From an uncultured Odoribacter sp. (GTDB lineage: Bacteria; Bacteroidota; Bacteroidia; Bacteroidales; Marinifilaceae): a DNA stretch of 19,822 bases. The position numbers were made by a program, and so were the translations under genes. The DNA is taken from NCBI GenBank assembly GCA_905193145.1, contig CAJJNP010000046.1, positions 1-19,822 of the forward strand, written 5' to 3'. Numbering within the stretch: the stretch's first letter is position 1; every line of letters begins with the position of its first letter. Below the pieces are notes generated by a model, which was not told the DNA's origin, did no database searches, and worked only from the letters and a program-made list of their open reading frames with translations. Shown here one piece after another: positions 1-6,779 of the stretch.

Positions 1-17
1 ACCTCTTTAGTGTTTCC

Positions 18-37
18 GAACCAGCTTTTGCCGGTTC
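18..37 (+). terminator. Weak hairpin upstream of the lipoprotein gene
   Basis: GAACC pairs with GGTTC, and an inner GC/GC pair closes a TTTT loop, with one A-C mismatch between the two parts. A T-rich but interrupted tract (TATTGTTTAACTTTT) follows. It could be the terminator of a gene left of the window or part of the leader of the next gene. No convincing TAnnTTTG promoter is visible between it and the lipoprotein start at 119. Confidence 0.3.
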
Positions 38-118
38 TATTGTTTAACTTTTAAGTTTTCAGTAAAAATTTACCGAAGTATTGAATGACTATTTGTATAA
101 CAATTAAATTTTTCAAAG

Positions 119-2578
119 ATGAACAAGAAATTATTCTTAGGAATGTTCGCAGCAGCAGGTATGTTGCTCGCAGCATCGTGTTCGAATGACGAGCTGGATG
201 TGGTTCAGTCAGGAAACGAGGCTCAGGTGACGTTCTCGCTTGCTGCCGAAGGTGGCATCGCTACCCGTGCTATCAGTGATGGTACAGGTGCAAAGAAGTT
301 GGTATATGCAGTTTATAATGCCAATGGTGAACTCATTAGAACAATTGCAAATGCAGATGTAAATGGACAGATTGTTGATAATAGTGCTTTCGACAATGGC
401 CTTACTGAAAATGTAACCATTACATTGGCTAAAGGTCAGCAATATACAGTGGCTTTTTGGGCTCAGAATCCAAATTGTACTGCTTATACAACAACTGATT
501 TGAAGAATGTTACGGTTGATTATTCAGGTTCTAACAATGATGAGACTCGTGATGCATTCTTTAAGGCTGAGACATTTACCGTAACAGGTAATGTAGATAT
601 TGATGTTGTGTTGAAGCGTCCTTTTGCTCAAATCAATGTAGGTGTAACTGAGGCTGATTGGAACGCAGCTGTTGCATCAGGAATTGAAATAGAAAAATCA
701 AAGGTGACTATTGAAAAAGCGGCAACATCTATCAATTTGCTTACTGGTGAAGTTGAAGGAGAACAAACTGTCGAGTATGGTTTTGATATTATCCCTGCAA
801 AGTTCACAACTCCTGAAACATTGGAAGTTGATGTAAACCATAACGGTACTATCGATGAAAATGAAAAGTACAAGTACCTCTCTATGAGTTACATATTGGC
901 TAATGATGCTACAACAGGTTATGCAAAGACTACATTAGAAGATTTGGATTTCACTTTTGCTCCTATAAGTGGTAATAAAATCAACTTTAGCGCAGGTCTT
1001 AACTCTGTTCCAGTTCAGCGTAACTGGCGTACTAACATTATTGGTCAGATTTTGACAGGTGATGTTACATTCAATATCACAATCGACCCGATTTATGATG
1101 GTGAATACAATAATGATGATGCGTATGGTGTAAAAGCAAATAATACATATTACAAAACGATAGAAGATGCTATTGATGCGGGCGCAACAGAAATCGAATT
1201 GGCTGCAGGTTTGTGGAAGATGCCTTCTGTAAGTAATAAGACTTTGAAAATTTCTGGTGCAAACAAAGATGCGAAGATTGACTTGTCAGATATCGTAACT
1301 CTTCATAATACATCTGTTGATTTCACAAATGTTACCATCGTGAAAGAGAATGAAGACTACGTTGGATTCCAGCACGCAAATTCCTTAAATTACACCGATT
1401 GCGTTTTTGAAAATGAGTATTGGGGATATGGTACAGAAACCTTTAATAATTGTGTCTTCAATCAAACATCAGCAGACAATTATAATGTGTGGACATATGG
1501 AGCCAATGCAACTTTCAACGATTGTACTTTCAATTCGGCAGGTAAAGCTGTTCTTGTATACCAGGAAGGTGGTTCATGGCGTTCTGTAGTATTCAAAAAT
1601 TGTACTTTCAATGCGTCAGCTCCTGTTGAAGGAAAGTCTGCTATTGAAATTGACTCATCTTTAGCTCCTTTTGAGGTTACAATCGAGAACTGCACAGCAA
1701 CTGGTTTTGCAAAAGGTAGCGTAAGCGGTAATATTCTTTACAATCTCAAAAAGGGAGTTCAAGGAACTAAGGGTGAAGTAGGTGTAAATTGCCAAATCAC
1801 TCTTAATGGCGATAACACTTTTGCTGAAGGTCTGATTGTGAAAGATGGCAATTATATTGCTTCAAGCAACGAAGGTATTGCAAATGCAATTTCTGACGGA
1901 GCGACTACAATAAAATTGACACAAGGTAACTATATAATACCATCATCAGCAAAAGGAAAGACTTTGACAATTATAGGTACTGGTACTCCTGAAGATGTAG
2001 AAGTCGCTGTAACTAAAGTTGGTTCTGGTGGTGAAAACTGTGACTATGGTCTTGATGGTTCTATAGTCACTTTCGAAGGCATTACTATTACTACAAACAG
2101 CTCAACTTATATTGGCTATGCACGTTGTAAGGGTACTTACAAGAATTGTGTAATCAATGGCACATACACACTTTATGGTGACAGCAAGTTTGAGAACTGT
2201 ACTTTTAATGTGTCTGGCGATGTTTACAATATTTGGACTTGGGGAGCAAAAAATATGGAATTTGACAGATGTACATTTAACTCAGATGGTAAAGCACTCC
2301 TTCTTTACCAAGAAGGATCTAACACTGTCAATTTGACTGTGAAAAGTTGCATTTTCGACGATAAAGGAGGTTTGACAAGCAAGAAAGCCGCTATTGAAAT
2401 AGGTGATGCTTCATATGGTGCGACTCCAACATACAATGTGACAATCTCTGGAACAACTGTCAATGGTTATGAGATTAATAATGAGGGCATCAATACGGGA
2501 ACTACTCTTTGGGGAAATAAAAACTCAATGCCAGCAGAAAGATTGAATGTAACTGTTGATGGTGTAAATGTTTATTAA
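119..2578 (+). CDS. Surface lipoprotein, DUF6562-like N-terminal domain plus two beta-helix repeats
   Basis: An 819-residue exported lipoprotein. Residues 1-20 form a signal peptide with a lipobox (LLAAS) before Cys21, and the mature start CSNDE has acidic residues of the kind linked to surface exposure in Bacteroides. Residues about 35-330 resemble the DUF6562 / fimbrillin-like domains of Bacteroidales, including an RNWRTNI stretch near the domain end. Residues about 343-545 and 577-800 are two copies of a parallel beta-helix-like unit: both begin with a 'DAI(D/S).GAT.I.L..G' strand, and both contain matching YN(V/I)WT(Y/W)GA and GKA(V/L)L(V/L)YQEG blocks. Short N-C-x-F type turns recur with Cys at 428, 445, 469, 495, 525 and 677, 694, 718, 744. 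The fold is inferred from repeat spacing. No catalytic motif is seen; a structural, adhesive or glycan-binding role is possible but unproven. It stands alone and ends at a strong terminator. Confidence 0.85.
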   Translation: MNKKLFLGMFAAAGMLLAASCSNDELDVVQSGNEAQVTFSLAAEGGIATRAISDGTGAKKLVYAVYNANGELIRTIANADVNGQIVDNSAFDNGLTENVTITLAKGQQYTVAFWAQNPNCTAYTTTDLKNVTVDYSGSNNDETRDAFFKAETFTVTGNVDIDVVLKRPFAQINVGVTEADWNAAVASGIEIEKSKVTIEKAATSINLLTGEVEGEQTVEYGFDIIPAKFTTPETLEVDVNHNGTIDENEKYKYLSMSYILANDATTGYAKTTLEDLDFTFAPISGNKINFSAGLNSVPVQRNWRTNIIGQILTGDVTFNITIDPIYDGEYNNDDAYGVKANNTYYKTIEDAIDAGATEIELAAGLWKMPSVSNKTLKISGANKDAKIDLSDIVTLHNTSVDFTNVTIVKENEDYVGFQHANSLNYTDCVFENEYWGYGTETFNNCVFNQTSADNYNVWTYGANATFNDCTFNSAGKAVLVYQEGGSWRSVVFKNCTFNASAPVEGKSAIEIDSSLAPFEVTIENCTATGFAKGSVSGNILYNLKKGVQGTKGEVGVNCQITLNGDNTFAEGLIVKDGNYIASSNEGIANAISDGATTIKLTQGNYIIPSSAKGKTLTIIGTGTPEDVEVAVTKVGSGGENCDYGLDGSIVTFEGITITTNSSTYIGYARCKGTYKNCVINGTYTLYGDSKFENCTFNVSGDVYNIWTWGAKNMEFDRCTFNSDGKALLLYQEGSNTVNLTVKSCIFDDKGGLTSKKAAIEIGDASYGATPTYNVTISGTTVNGYEINNEGINTGTTLWGNKNSMPAERLNVTVDGVNVY

Positions 2579-2602
2579 ATAGTTGTTCCAAGTATATTTT
2601 TT

Positions 2603-2640
2603 ATAGAGATGTGTCGCAAGACACATCTCTATTTTTATTT
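2603..2640 (+). terminator. Intrinsic terminator of the lipoprotein gene
   Basis: A perfect 13-bp stem (ATAGAGATGTGTC and its complement) closes a GCAA tetraloop and is followed by ATTTTTATTTT on the plus strand. It sits between two convergent genes and overlaps the stop codon side of the sialidase gene. On the minus strand the stem is followed by A-rich rather than T-rich sequence, so it fits the plus-strand gene better. Confidence 0.88.
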
Positions 2641-4257
2641 TATCAAATCTTTGATTTTTACTGCTTGAAAGGTCATGTGGGCTACGCTTGATTCGTAGAG
2701 GATGCCGATGGTTTCCTTGTCTATCAGTGTGAGGCAACTGTATCCCCAGCTTTCGCCTTCATCCAGGAGCACTTGTTGGGAAGGAGACCAGGTGAGTCCG
2801 TTATCCAAACTGGCTTTGATGGTGATGTGATGGCGTCCGCGGGTGGTGTTTGGGTTGGAAAATAATAGCAGAGGTTTACCGGTAATGTTGTCTTTGGCCT
2901 CTACTTTAAGGAGACTTGCCATGCATACCGGTTCCTGTAATGCTTTGCGGCTGGAGGGGTGTTCTGTCCAGGTTTTGCCTAAATCTTTTGTAATGGCTAC
3001 GGCACGGCTGCCGCCACGATTGTCGCGCATATTGAGCATCAGGGTGCCGGGCTCGATTTCTGCTACCTGTGCTTCTGTCGTGTTGGTGCGTGCCAGGTTG
3101 TGCAGATGCCAGGTTTTGCCGCGGTCTTTGCTATACATGATGCCGGCATTGGGAATGCGGGTGGAGTCGATAAACTGAATGGGGAATACAAGGGTGCCGT
3201 CTTGCATGGAAATTCCACGACCGGGGCCTTGTAGCAGAAAATACCAGGAGGGATGTTTTACTTGTGAAGTGATGTTGATGGGTTGGCTCCAGGTTTTGCC
3301 ATCGTCTTCGCTTTTGACGAGCATCAGTTGGGCTGTTTCGTCCGGAGTCATTCCCGGCATGGAGTTGTTCCAGGCACGTCCATTGCCCATGCCGTGTGTC
3401 CATGCGGCTACAATCCAGATTGTGTTCGTTTTTTTGTCGACAAGGATTGACGGGTCGCCGACTCCATTTTGGGCATGTGGCAAGCCTCCGGTTTCTCCGA
3501 ATGTCATGGCAATGCGCATGGGTTCCCAGGTTTGTCCTTTGTCTGTGCTGCGACTGACACCTATATCCACTTTTTCTTGCAGGTCGACACTGCTGTTGTA
3601 GCGGATGTCGTATACTCCCAGCAGAGTGCCGCAGTTGGAGGTGACCAGTCCCGGGATACGGTATGCTGCAGAACCGTCGTCTCCGGCTTGACGTACTCCG
3701 ATGCCTACGCGTCTGGGGGCTTCAGCTTTTCCTTGCCATGCGATTGTTGCCGGTTGATTGTTTATTAATGCTTCGGGCAGTGTGAATGAAACCTTCGATT
3801 GTAAAGAGGCTTGGGGCTTCATTTGTATGCTTACCCAAAAATAGTTGGTCCCTTTCAGTAGCGGCTGCTCGGAGTGCAGGGTGATGCTGTTTTTGATGAG
3901 TGTGGTCTCATCTTGTTTGACTGAGTAGGAGGGGTTTGCCATTCTTGTTTTGCCTGGGGTGTGGCTGGAAATATAGTTGGCGGGATTGAAATGAAAACCT
4001 TTCCTTTCGGGAGCTTCTGTGCCGGCGTAATATAAGCGGACGGCTTGGATGGCATTGAGGGATGATTCCTGGGTGAATTGCATGGTCAGTTGGTTTAGCA
4101 CATCTCCTTTTTGTGCCGATATGCGTATCATGCACAAAACATTGTCTGCTCTGTCAAGCAGGATGGGAATTTGTTGTTCTCTGACATAAAGAGTGTCGTT
4201 TGCAAATACCGTTTGCGCAAATAACGCAAGATAAATGTAAAGTAGGCATTTCTTCAT
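2635..4257 (-). CDS. nanH: Secreted exo-alpha-sialidase (GH33-type neuraminidase)
   Basis: A 540-residue protein that should release terminal sialic acid from host glycans. Residues 1-19 form a signal peptide (MKKCLLYIYLALF..., cleavage near VFA-ND). Residues about 20-175 match the N-terminal beta domain common in Bacteroides sialidases. The six-bladed propeller follows: a YRIP motif at 199-202 with the first Arg of the triad, and five Asp-boxes (SxDxGxTW type) at 237-244, 316-323, 376-383, 423-430 and 483-490. Likely catalytic residues are the Asp around 218-225, Glu395 or Glu400, arginines around 411-418 and Tyr506 in WGYS; these are read from motifs, not from an alignment. The length fits characterised Bacteroides sialidases of about 540 residues. 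No sialic-acid transport or catabolism gene, nor a SusC/D pair, lies beside it, so it is an orphan here. Confidence 0.93.
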   Translation of the reverse strand: MKKCLLYIYLALFAQTVFANDTLYVREQQIPILLDRADNVLCMIRISAQKGDVLNQLTMQFTQESSLNAIQAVRLYYAGTEAPERKGFHFNPANYISSHTPGKTRMANPSYSVKQDETTLIKNSITLHSEQPLLKGTNYFWVSIQMKPQASLQSKVSFTLPEALINNQPATIAWQGKAEAPRRVGIGVRQAGDDGSAAYRIPGLVTSNCGTLLGVYDIRYNSSVDLQEKVDIGVSRSTDKGQTWEPMRIAMTFGETGGLPHAQNGVGDPSILVDKKTNTIWIVAAWTHGMGNGRAWNNSMPGMTPDETAQLMLVKSEDDGKTWSQPINITSQVKHPSWYFLLQGPGRGISMQDGTLVFPIQFIDSTRIPNAGIMYSKDRGKTWHLHNLARTNTTEAQVAEIEPGTLMLNMRDNRGGSRAVAITKDLGKTWTEHPSSRKALQEPVCMASLLKVEAKDNITGKPLLLFSNPNTTRGRHHITIKASLDNGLTWSPSQQVLLDEGESWGYSCLTLIDKETIGILYESSVAHMTFQAVKIKDLIK

Positions 4258-4301
4258 AGTAAAAAATTGTTTGTGTGTTAATTTTATTAGGAGACAAAAA
4301 T

Positions 4302-4335
4302 AAAAAAAAGAGTCACATTTTTGTGACTCTTTTTT
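4302..4335 (-). terminator. Terminator after tRNA-Phe
   Basis: Stem AGAGTCACA / TGTGACTCT around a 4-nt loop, directly followed on the minus strand by eight T. It lies just 3' of the tRNA, so it most likely ends that transcript. A and T runs flank both sides, so it could also act in the other direction. Confidence 0.8.
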
Positions 4336-4336
4336 G

Positions 4337-4409
4337 TGGTATCACCTGGAATCGAACCAGGGACACAAGGATTTTCAGTCCTTTGCTCTACCGACTGAGC
4401 TATGACACC
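4337..4409 (-). tRNA. tRNA-Phe (GAA)
   Basis: The minus strand folds into a full cloverleaf: acceptor GGTGTCA / TGATACC (one G-T pair) with discriminator A, D-stem GCTC/GAGC, anticodon stem AAGGA/TCCTT with loop CTGAAAA giving anticodon GAA (Phe), variable loop GTGTC, and T-stem CCTGG/CCAGG with TTCGATT. The 3' CCA is not encoded (A is followed by CAA), so it must be added by nucleotidyltransferase. A promoter and a terminator flank it, so it is a single-gene unit. Confidence 0.96.
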
Positions 4410-4428
4410 ATCGTCTGTTTTGCGAGTG

Positions 4429-4459
4429 CAAAGGTAGGTATAATTTTTATATCTGCAAG
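4429..4459 (-). promoter_or_regulatory. Bacteroides promoter of tRNA-Phe
   Basis: On the minus strand CTTG (one mismatch to the -33 TTTG) is followed by 19 nt and then a perfect TAnnTTTG box (TACCTTTG, 4436-4429). The predicted start is about 13 nt before the mature tRNA 5' end, a short leader for RNase P to remove. Confidence 0.7.
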
Positions 4460-4517
4460 TTTTTGACAGAAAAATTTTGAAAATATTTTTGGGTGGTAAA
4501 AATAAATTTGGCTTTGT

Positions 4518-4550
4518 TTTGCTGATTATTAATTATTTACTCTATATTTG
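4518..4550 (+). promoter_or_regulatory. Bacteroides promoter of the RRM gene
   Basis: TTTG at 4518-4521, then 21 nt, then TATATTTG (perfect TAnnTTTG) at 4543-4550. Transcription would begin near 4557, giving a leader of about 30 nt. The leader has no Shine-Dalgarno sequence and is A/T-rich, as usual in this group. Confidence 0.7.
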
Positions 4551-4581
4551 TCGGAATAGAAAAATCAATTATTAATTATTT
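4525..4581 (+). repeat. Direct repeat ATTATTAATTATTT around the RRM promoter
   Basis: The same 14-mer occurs at 4525-4538, between the two promoter elements, and at 4568-4581, ending 5 nt before the GTG start. The spacing is 43 nt. One copy is therefore in the promoter DNA and the other in the mRNA leader. The region is A/T-rich, so chance cannot be excluded. Confidence 0.6.
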
Positions 4582-4586
4582 TTGTT

Positions 4587-4931
4587 GTGAATATTTTTGT
4601 TGCAAAACTGAGTTCAGCCACTACCGGTGATGATCTCGCAGCGCTCTTTAAGGAGCATGGTACGGTTTCTTCTGCTAAAGTGATTATGGATAGGGAAACC
4701 GGAAATTCAAAATGTTTCGGCTTTGTGGAGATGGAGGATGATGTGGAGGCTATGAATGCAATCAATGCTTTGAATGAAGCAGAATTTCAAGGGCGTAAGA
4801 TTGTGGTGAAAAAGGCGCGAGAGAAAGAGAATGAAGGGCATGGCGAGCACCGTGAAAGACATCGTTCCTTTCAACATCGTGGGGGTGAAAGACGCTTTAC
4901 CCCGCGTCGTGAACGATCGGAGGAAAGATAA
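4587..4931 (+). CDS. RRM-domain RNA-binding protein
   Basis: A 114-residue protein starting at GTG (no in-frame ATG upstream; the first strand of the domain begins at residue 2). It has one RNA recognition motif with RNP2 at residues 3-8 (IFVAKL) and RNP1 at 42-49 (KCFGFVEM). The usual Gly at the second RNP1 position is Cys, while the aromatic Phe44 and Phe46 are kept. Residues 78-114 form a basic, Arg/His/Glu-rich tail that is probably disordered. Small RRM proteins of this type (such as RbpB) act as RNA-binding regulators in Bacteroides, which lack Hfq; the same role here is inferred. It is a single-gene unit with its own promoter and terminator. Confidence 0.92.
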   Translation: MNIFVAKLSSATTGDDLAALFKEHGTVSSAKVIMDRETGNSKCFGFVEMEDDVEAMNAINALNEAEFQGRKIVVKKAREKENEGHGEHRERHRSFQHRGGERRFTPRRERSEER

Positions 4932-4935
4932 AAGG

Positions 4936-4971
4936 CTGATGCCGGTAAATTTACCGGCATCAGTTTTTTTT
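4936..4971 (+). terminator. Terminator of the RRM gene
   Basis: A perfect 28-nt palindrome (CTGATGCCGGTAAA and its complement) is followed by eight T. The TGA stop of the convergent minus-strand gene lies at the 3' end of the stem, so the signal overlaps that coding region by a few bases. Confidence 0.9.
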
Positions 4972-5565
4972 GTATTTTGTTTTCAGATAGGCGTAGAGCA
5001 CTTTGTGTAACAGAGCTGCTTCTGCGCGTTCTGTGTCTGGAAGATCGGCATCTGTTTCGATGGCATTGCAGGCATCGATAATTTGTTCGTCATGCTCGAT
5101 GAAATCCGGTGCATGTTCTTCTAAGTGGAACATGTCTGCCAATTGCATTTTTTCAATACATTCCAAAGCCAGATTGCGGGCTTGGAGTATGTGTTCTTTG
5201 CGATAGGCTGCAAGAAATACCTGGATGATGGAATCCGTGAAGTAGTCGCAAAAATAATGGAGTAGCAGCAGGCGGCGTTTGTAGTGTTCGGGCGTGGCTG
5301 TTTCTCCTGCAATCAAGGAGCAGAGCGCAATATAGGCCAGCTCTGCTGTCTCGATACTTTCTTCTTCTTCCTGGTCGAGCTCCAGCAGAAGGGTTTTGTA
5401 GAGTCCGTCAGCGTAACCTTCCGTCATGGAGGCGTCCGACAGTTGGTGATAGTATTCCTGGCGGTTGTCCATTAAGGAGTGGAGTACGGCACAGAGGTCT
5501 CGGCGGTTGCCGTTCTGACTGTGTGTATGGATCTGTTCAAGAAGTTCTTTCAGATTATTGTTCAT
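4960..5565 (-). CDS. Hypothetical helical protein, co-transcribed with thiL
   Basis: A 201-residue protein I do not recognise. It has no signal peptide and no membrane segment, is acidic overall, and appears almost wholly helical, with repeated Leu/Ala-rich helices (for example LLLLHYFCDYF near 98-108) and a Glu-rich patch near residues 65-70. The pattern would suit a small TPR-like or DUF-type cytoplasmic protein. Its ATG lies inside the end of thiL with an 11-nt overlap, so the two are very probably translationally coupled. A link to thiamine metabolism is only suggested by that coupling. The stop codon falls in the terminator of the facing RRM gene. Confidence 0.8.
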   Translation of the reverse strand: MNNNLKELLEQIHTHSQNGNRRDLCAVLHSLMDNRQEYYHQLSDASMTEGYADGLYKTLLLELDQEEEESIETAELAYIALCSLIAGETATPEHYKRRLLLLHYFCDYFTDSIIQVFLAAYRKEHILQARNLALECIEKMQLADMFHLEEHAPDFIEHDEQIIDACNAIETDADLPDTERAEAALLHKVLYAYLKTKYKKN

Positions 5566-6616
5566 GATTGTTCTCTTCGTTTTTTTCGGTTGAGGTGAAG
5601 TTGGTCCAGCCTTGTGCTTTCAGTTCGAAGGTGTTGCCGTCCCGGGTGGTCATCTGATAACCGTCGCCGGCTTTGCAGGTGTGGCCGATGACACTGATGC
5701 CGGGAAGGGCTGTCAGCAGGTCGTATTTGTCTAATGGAGCCGTGAACAATAATTCATAATCTTCGCCTCCGGAAAGCGCACAGACGGTGGCATTCATATT
5801 CAGTTCTTCTGCCATTTTGAAGGTTTGATAGTCTATCGGGATTTTTTCTTCATAAATGTTACATCCTACGCCCGAGTCTTTGCAGATATGCATGACTTCG
5901 GAGGCAAGTCCGTCGGATACGTCTATCATGGCAGTCGGACGAATATTTTTTTCTCGTAGCAGTTCGACAATATCTTTGCGTGCTTCGGGTTTGAGCTGGC
6001 GTTCCAGGATGTATTCGTATCCGGCAAAATCCGGTTGTGCTTCTCCATTGTCCTGAAATACCACCTTTTCGCGTTCGAGTAGTTGTAGTCCCATGTAGGC
6101 TGCCCCTAAATCGCCGCTGACGCAGATGAGCTGGTTTTCGCCTGCTGTGTTACGGTAGACGATGTCTTCTTCGTTGGCTTCTCCTAAAACGGTGATGCTG
6201 ATGCAGAGCCCTGTTTTGGATGAGGTGGTGTCACCTCCGACAAGGTCTATGCCGTAGTGTTCGCAGGCAAGGTACATGCCGGAGTAGAGCTCTTCAAGAC
6301 TCTCTACCGAGAAGTGGTTGGATACAGCCAGGGCTACCGTGATTTGTCGGGGGGTGCCGTTCATGGCATAGATGTCGCTGGCATTGACTGCAACAGATTT
6401 GTAGCCTAGGTGTTTCAGCGGTGTGTATGTCAAATCGAAGTGGATGCCTTGTATCAGCATGTCGGTGCTGACAAGTACTCTCTTGGTGCCATAGTCAAGT
6501 ACGGCAGCATCATCTCCGACACCTTTGAGGGTGGAGGTGTTTTTGTGTTTGATGCTGCGGGTGAGGTGGTCTATCAGACCGAACTCGCCAAGAGTTGATA
6601 ATTCTGTGTATTTCAT
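5555..6616 (-). CDS. thiL: Thiamine-monophosphate kinase
   Basis: A 353-residue enzyme that phosphorylates thiamine monophosphate to thiamine diphosphate with ATP, the last step of TPP synthesis. It is a member of the PurM/ThiL fold. Motifs seen are GDDAAV at 34-39 (ATP/Mg binding), STD at 50-52 followed by GIHF, NASD at 78-81, GGDT at 127-130, DVSDG at 232-236 and GGEDYEL at 283-289. The length is normal for the family and the C-terminal tail (about 337-353) is polar. It is the first gene of a two-gene minus-strand unit and diverges from sufB. No TPP riboswitch is recognisable upstream, only a simple hairpin. Confidence 0.95.
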   Translation of the reverse strand: MKYTELSTLGEFGLIDHLTRSIKHKNTSTLKGVGDDAAVLDYGTKRVLVSTDMLIQGIHFDLTYTPLKHLGYKSVAVNASDIYAMNGTPRQITVALAVSNHFSVESLEELYSGMYLACEHYGIDLVGGDTTSSKTGLCISITVLGEANEEDIVYRNTAGENQLICVSGDLGAAYMGLQLLEREKVVFQDNGEAQPDFAGYEYILERQLKPEARKDIVELLREKNIRPTAMIDVSDGLASEVMHICKDSGVGCNIYEEKIPIDYQTFKMAEELNMNATVCALSGGEDYELLFTAPLDKYDLLTALPGISVIGHTCKAGDGYQMTTRDGNTFELKAQGWTNFTSTEKNEENNHEQ

Positions 6617-6644
6617 GTTTGGAATATTTTCTTGTTATACTGTA

Positions 6645-6680
6645 AAGATGCTGTCAGAGCATGTCTGCCGGGTGCATCTT
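6645..6680 (-). promoter_or_regulatory. Stem-loop in the thiL leader
   Basis: AAGATGC and GCATCTT form a 7-bp outer stem, with an inner CAGA/TCTG pairing. On the minus strand it would be almost at the 5' end of the mRNA if the TATCTTTG box at 6697-6690 is the -7 element. It lacks the conserved CUGAGA and related elements of a TPP riboswitch. It may protect the 5' end or do nothing. Confidence 0.35.
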
Positions 6681-6689
6681 ATTTTAATG

Positions 6690-6697
6690 CAAAGATA
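6690..6697 (-). promoter_or_regulatory. Possible -7 element for thiL
   Basis: TATCTTTG on the minus strand matches TAnnTTTG exactly, about 75 nt upstream of the thiL ATG. No TTTG is found 19-21 nt further upstream, so this is only half a promoter match. Confidence 0.4.
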
Positions 6698-6737
6698 TAG
6701 ATTTTTTGTATGCAGATAGATATTTGAATAATTTTCG

Positions 6738-6745
6738 TACTTTTG
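6738..6745 (+). promoter_or_regulatory. Possible -7 element for the suf operon
   Basis: TACTTTTG matches TAnnTTTG and places the transcription start near 6752, about 28 nt before the sufB ATG. No TTTG is present at the ideal -33 spacing. I see no clear inverted repeat that would be an IscR- or Fur-like operator. Confidence 0.5.
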
Positions 6746-6779
6746 CCTTATCAATGTAATTTTTGGAAGTTAGACCATT

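Noticed and set aside
1..118. Invertible (phase-variable) promoter upstream of the lipoprotein gene
   Set aside because: Such switches are common for Bacteroides surface genes, but no inverted-repeat pair or recombinase gene is visible in the 118 nt available.
2843..3768. Several plus-strand open frames inside the sialidase gene
   Set aside because: They are antisense shadows in a higher-GC coding region; the minus-strand protein has all five Asp-boxes.
4295..4302. TATTTTTG on the minus strand as a sialidase promoter
   Set aside because: It fits TAnnTTTG, but the bases are the T-tract of the tRNA terminator and no -33 TTTG is at the right distance.
6617..6779. TPP riboswitch between thiL and sufB
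   Set aside because: None of the conserved TPP aptamer elements is present and the leader is short; only a simple hairpin is seen.
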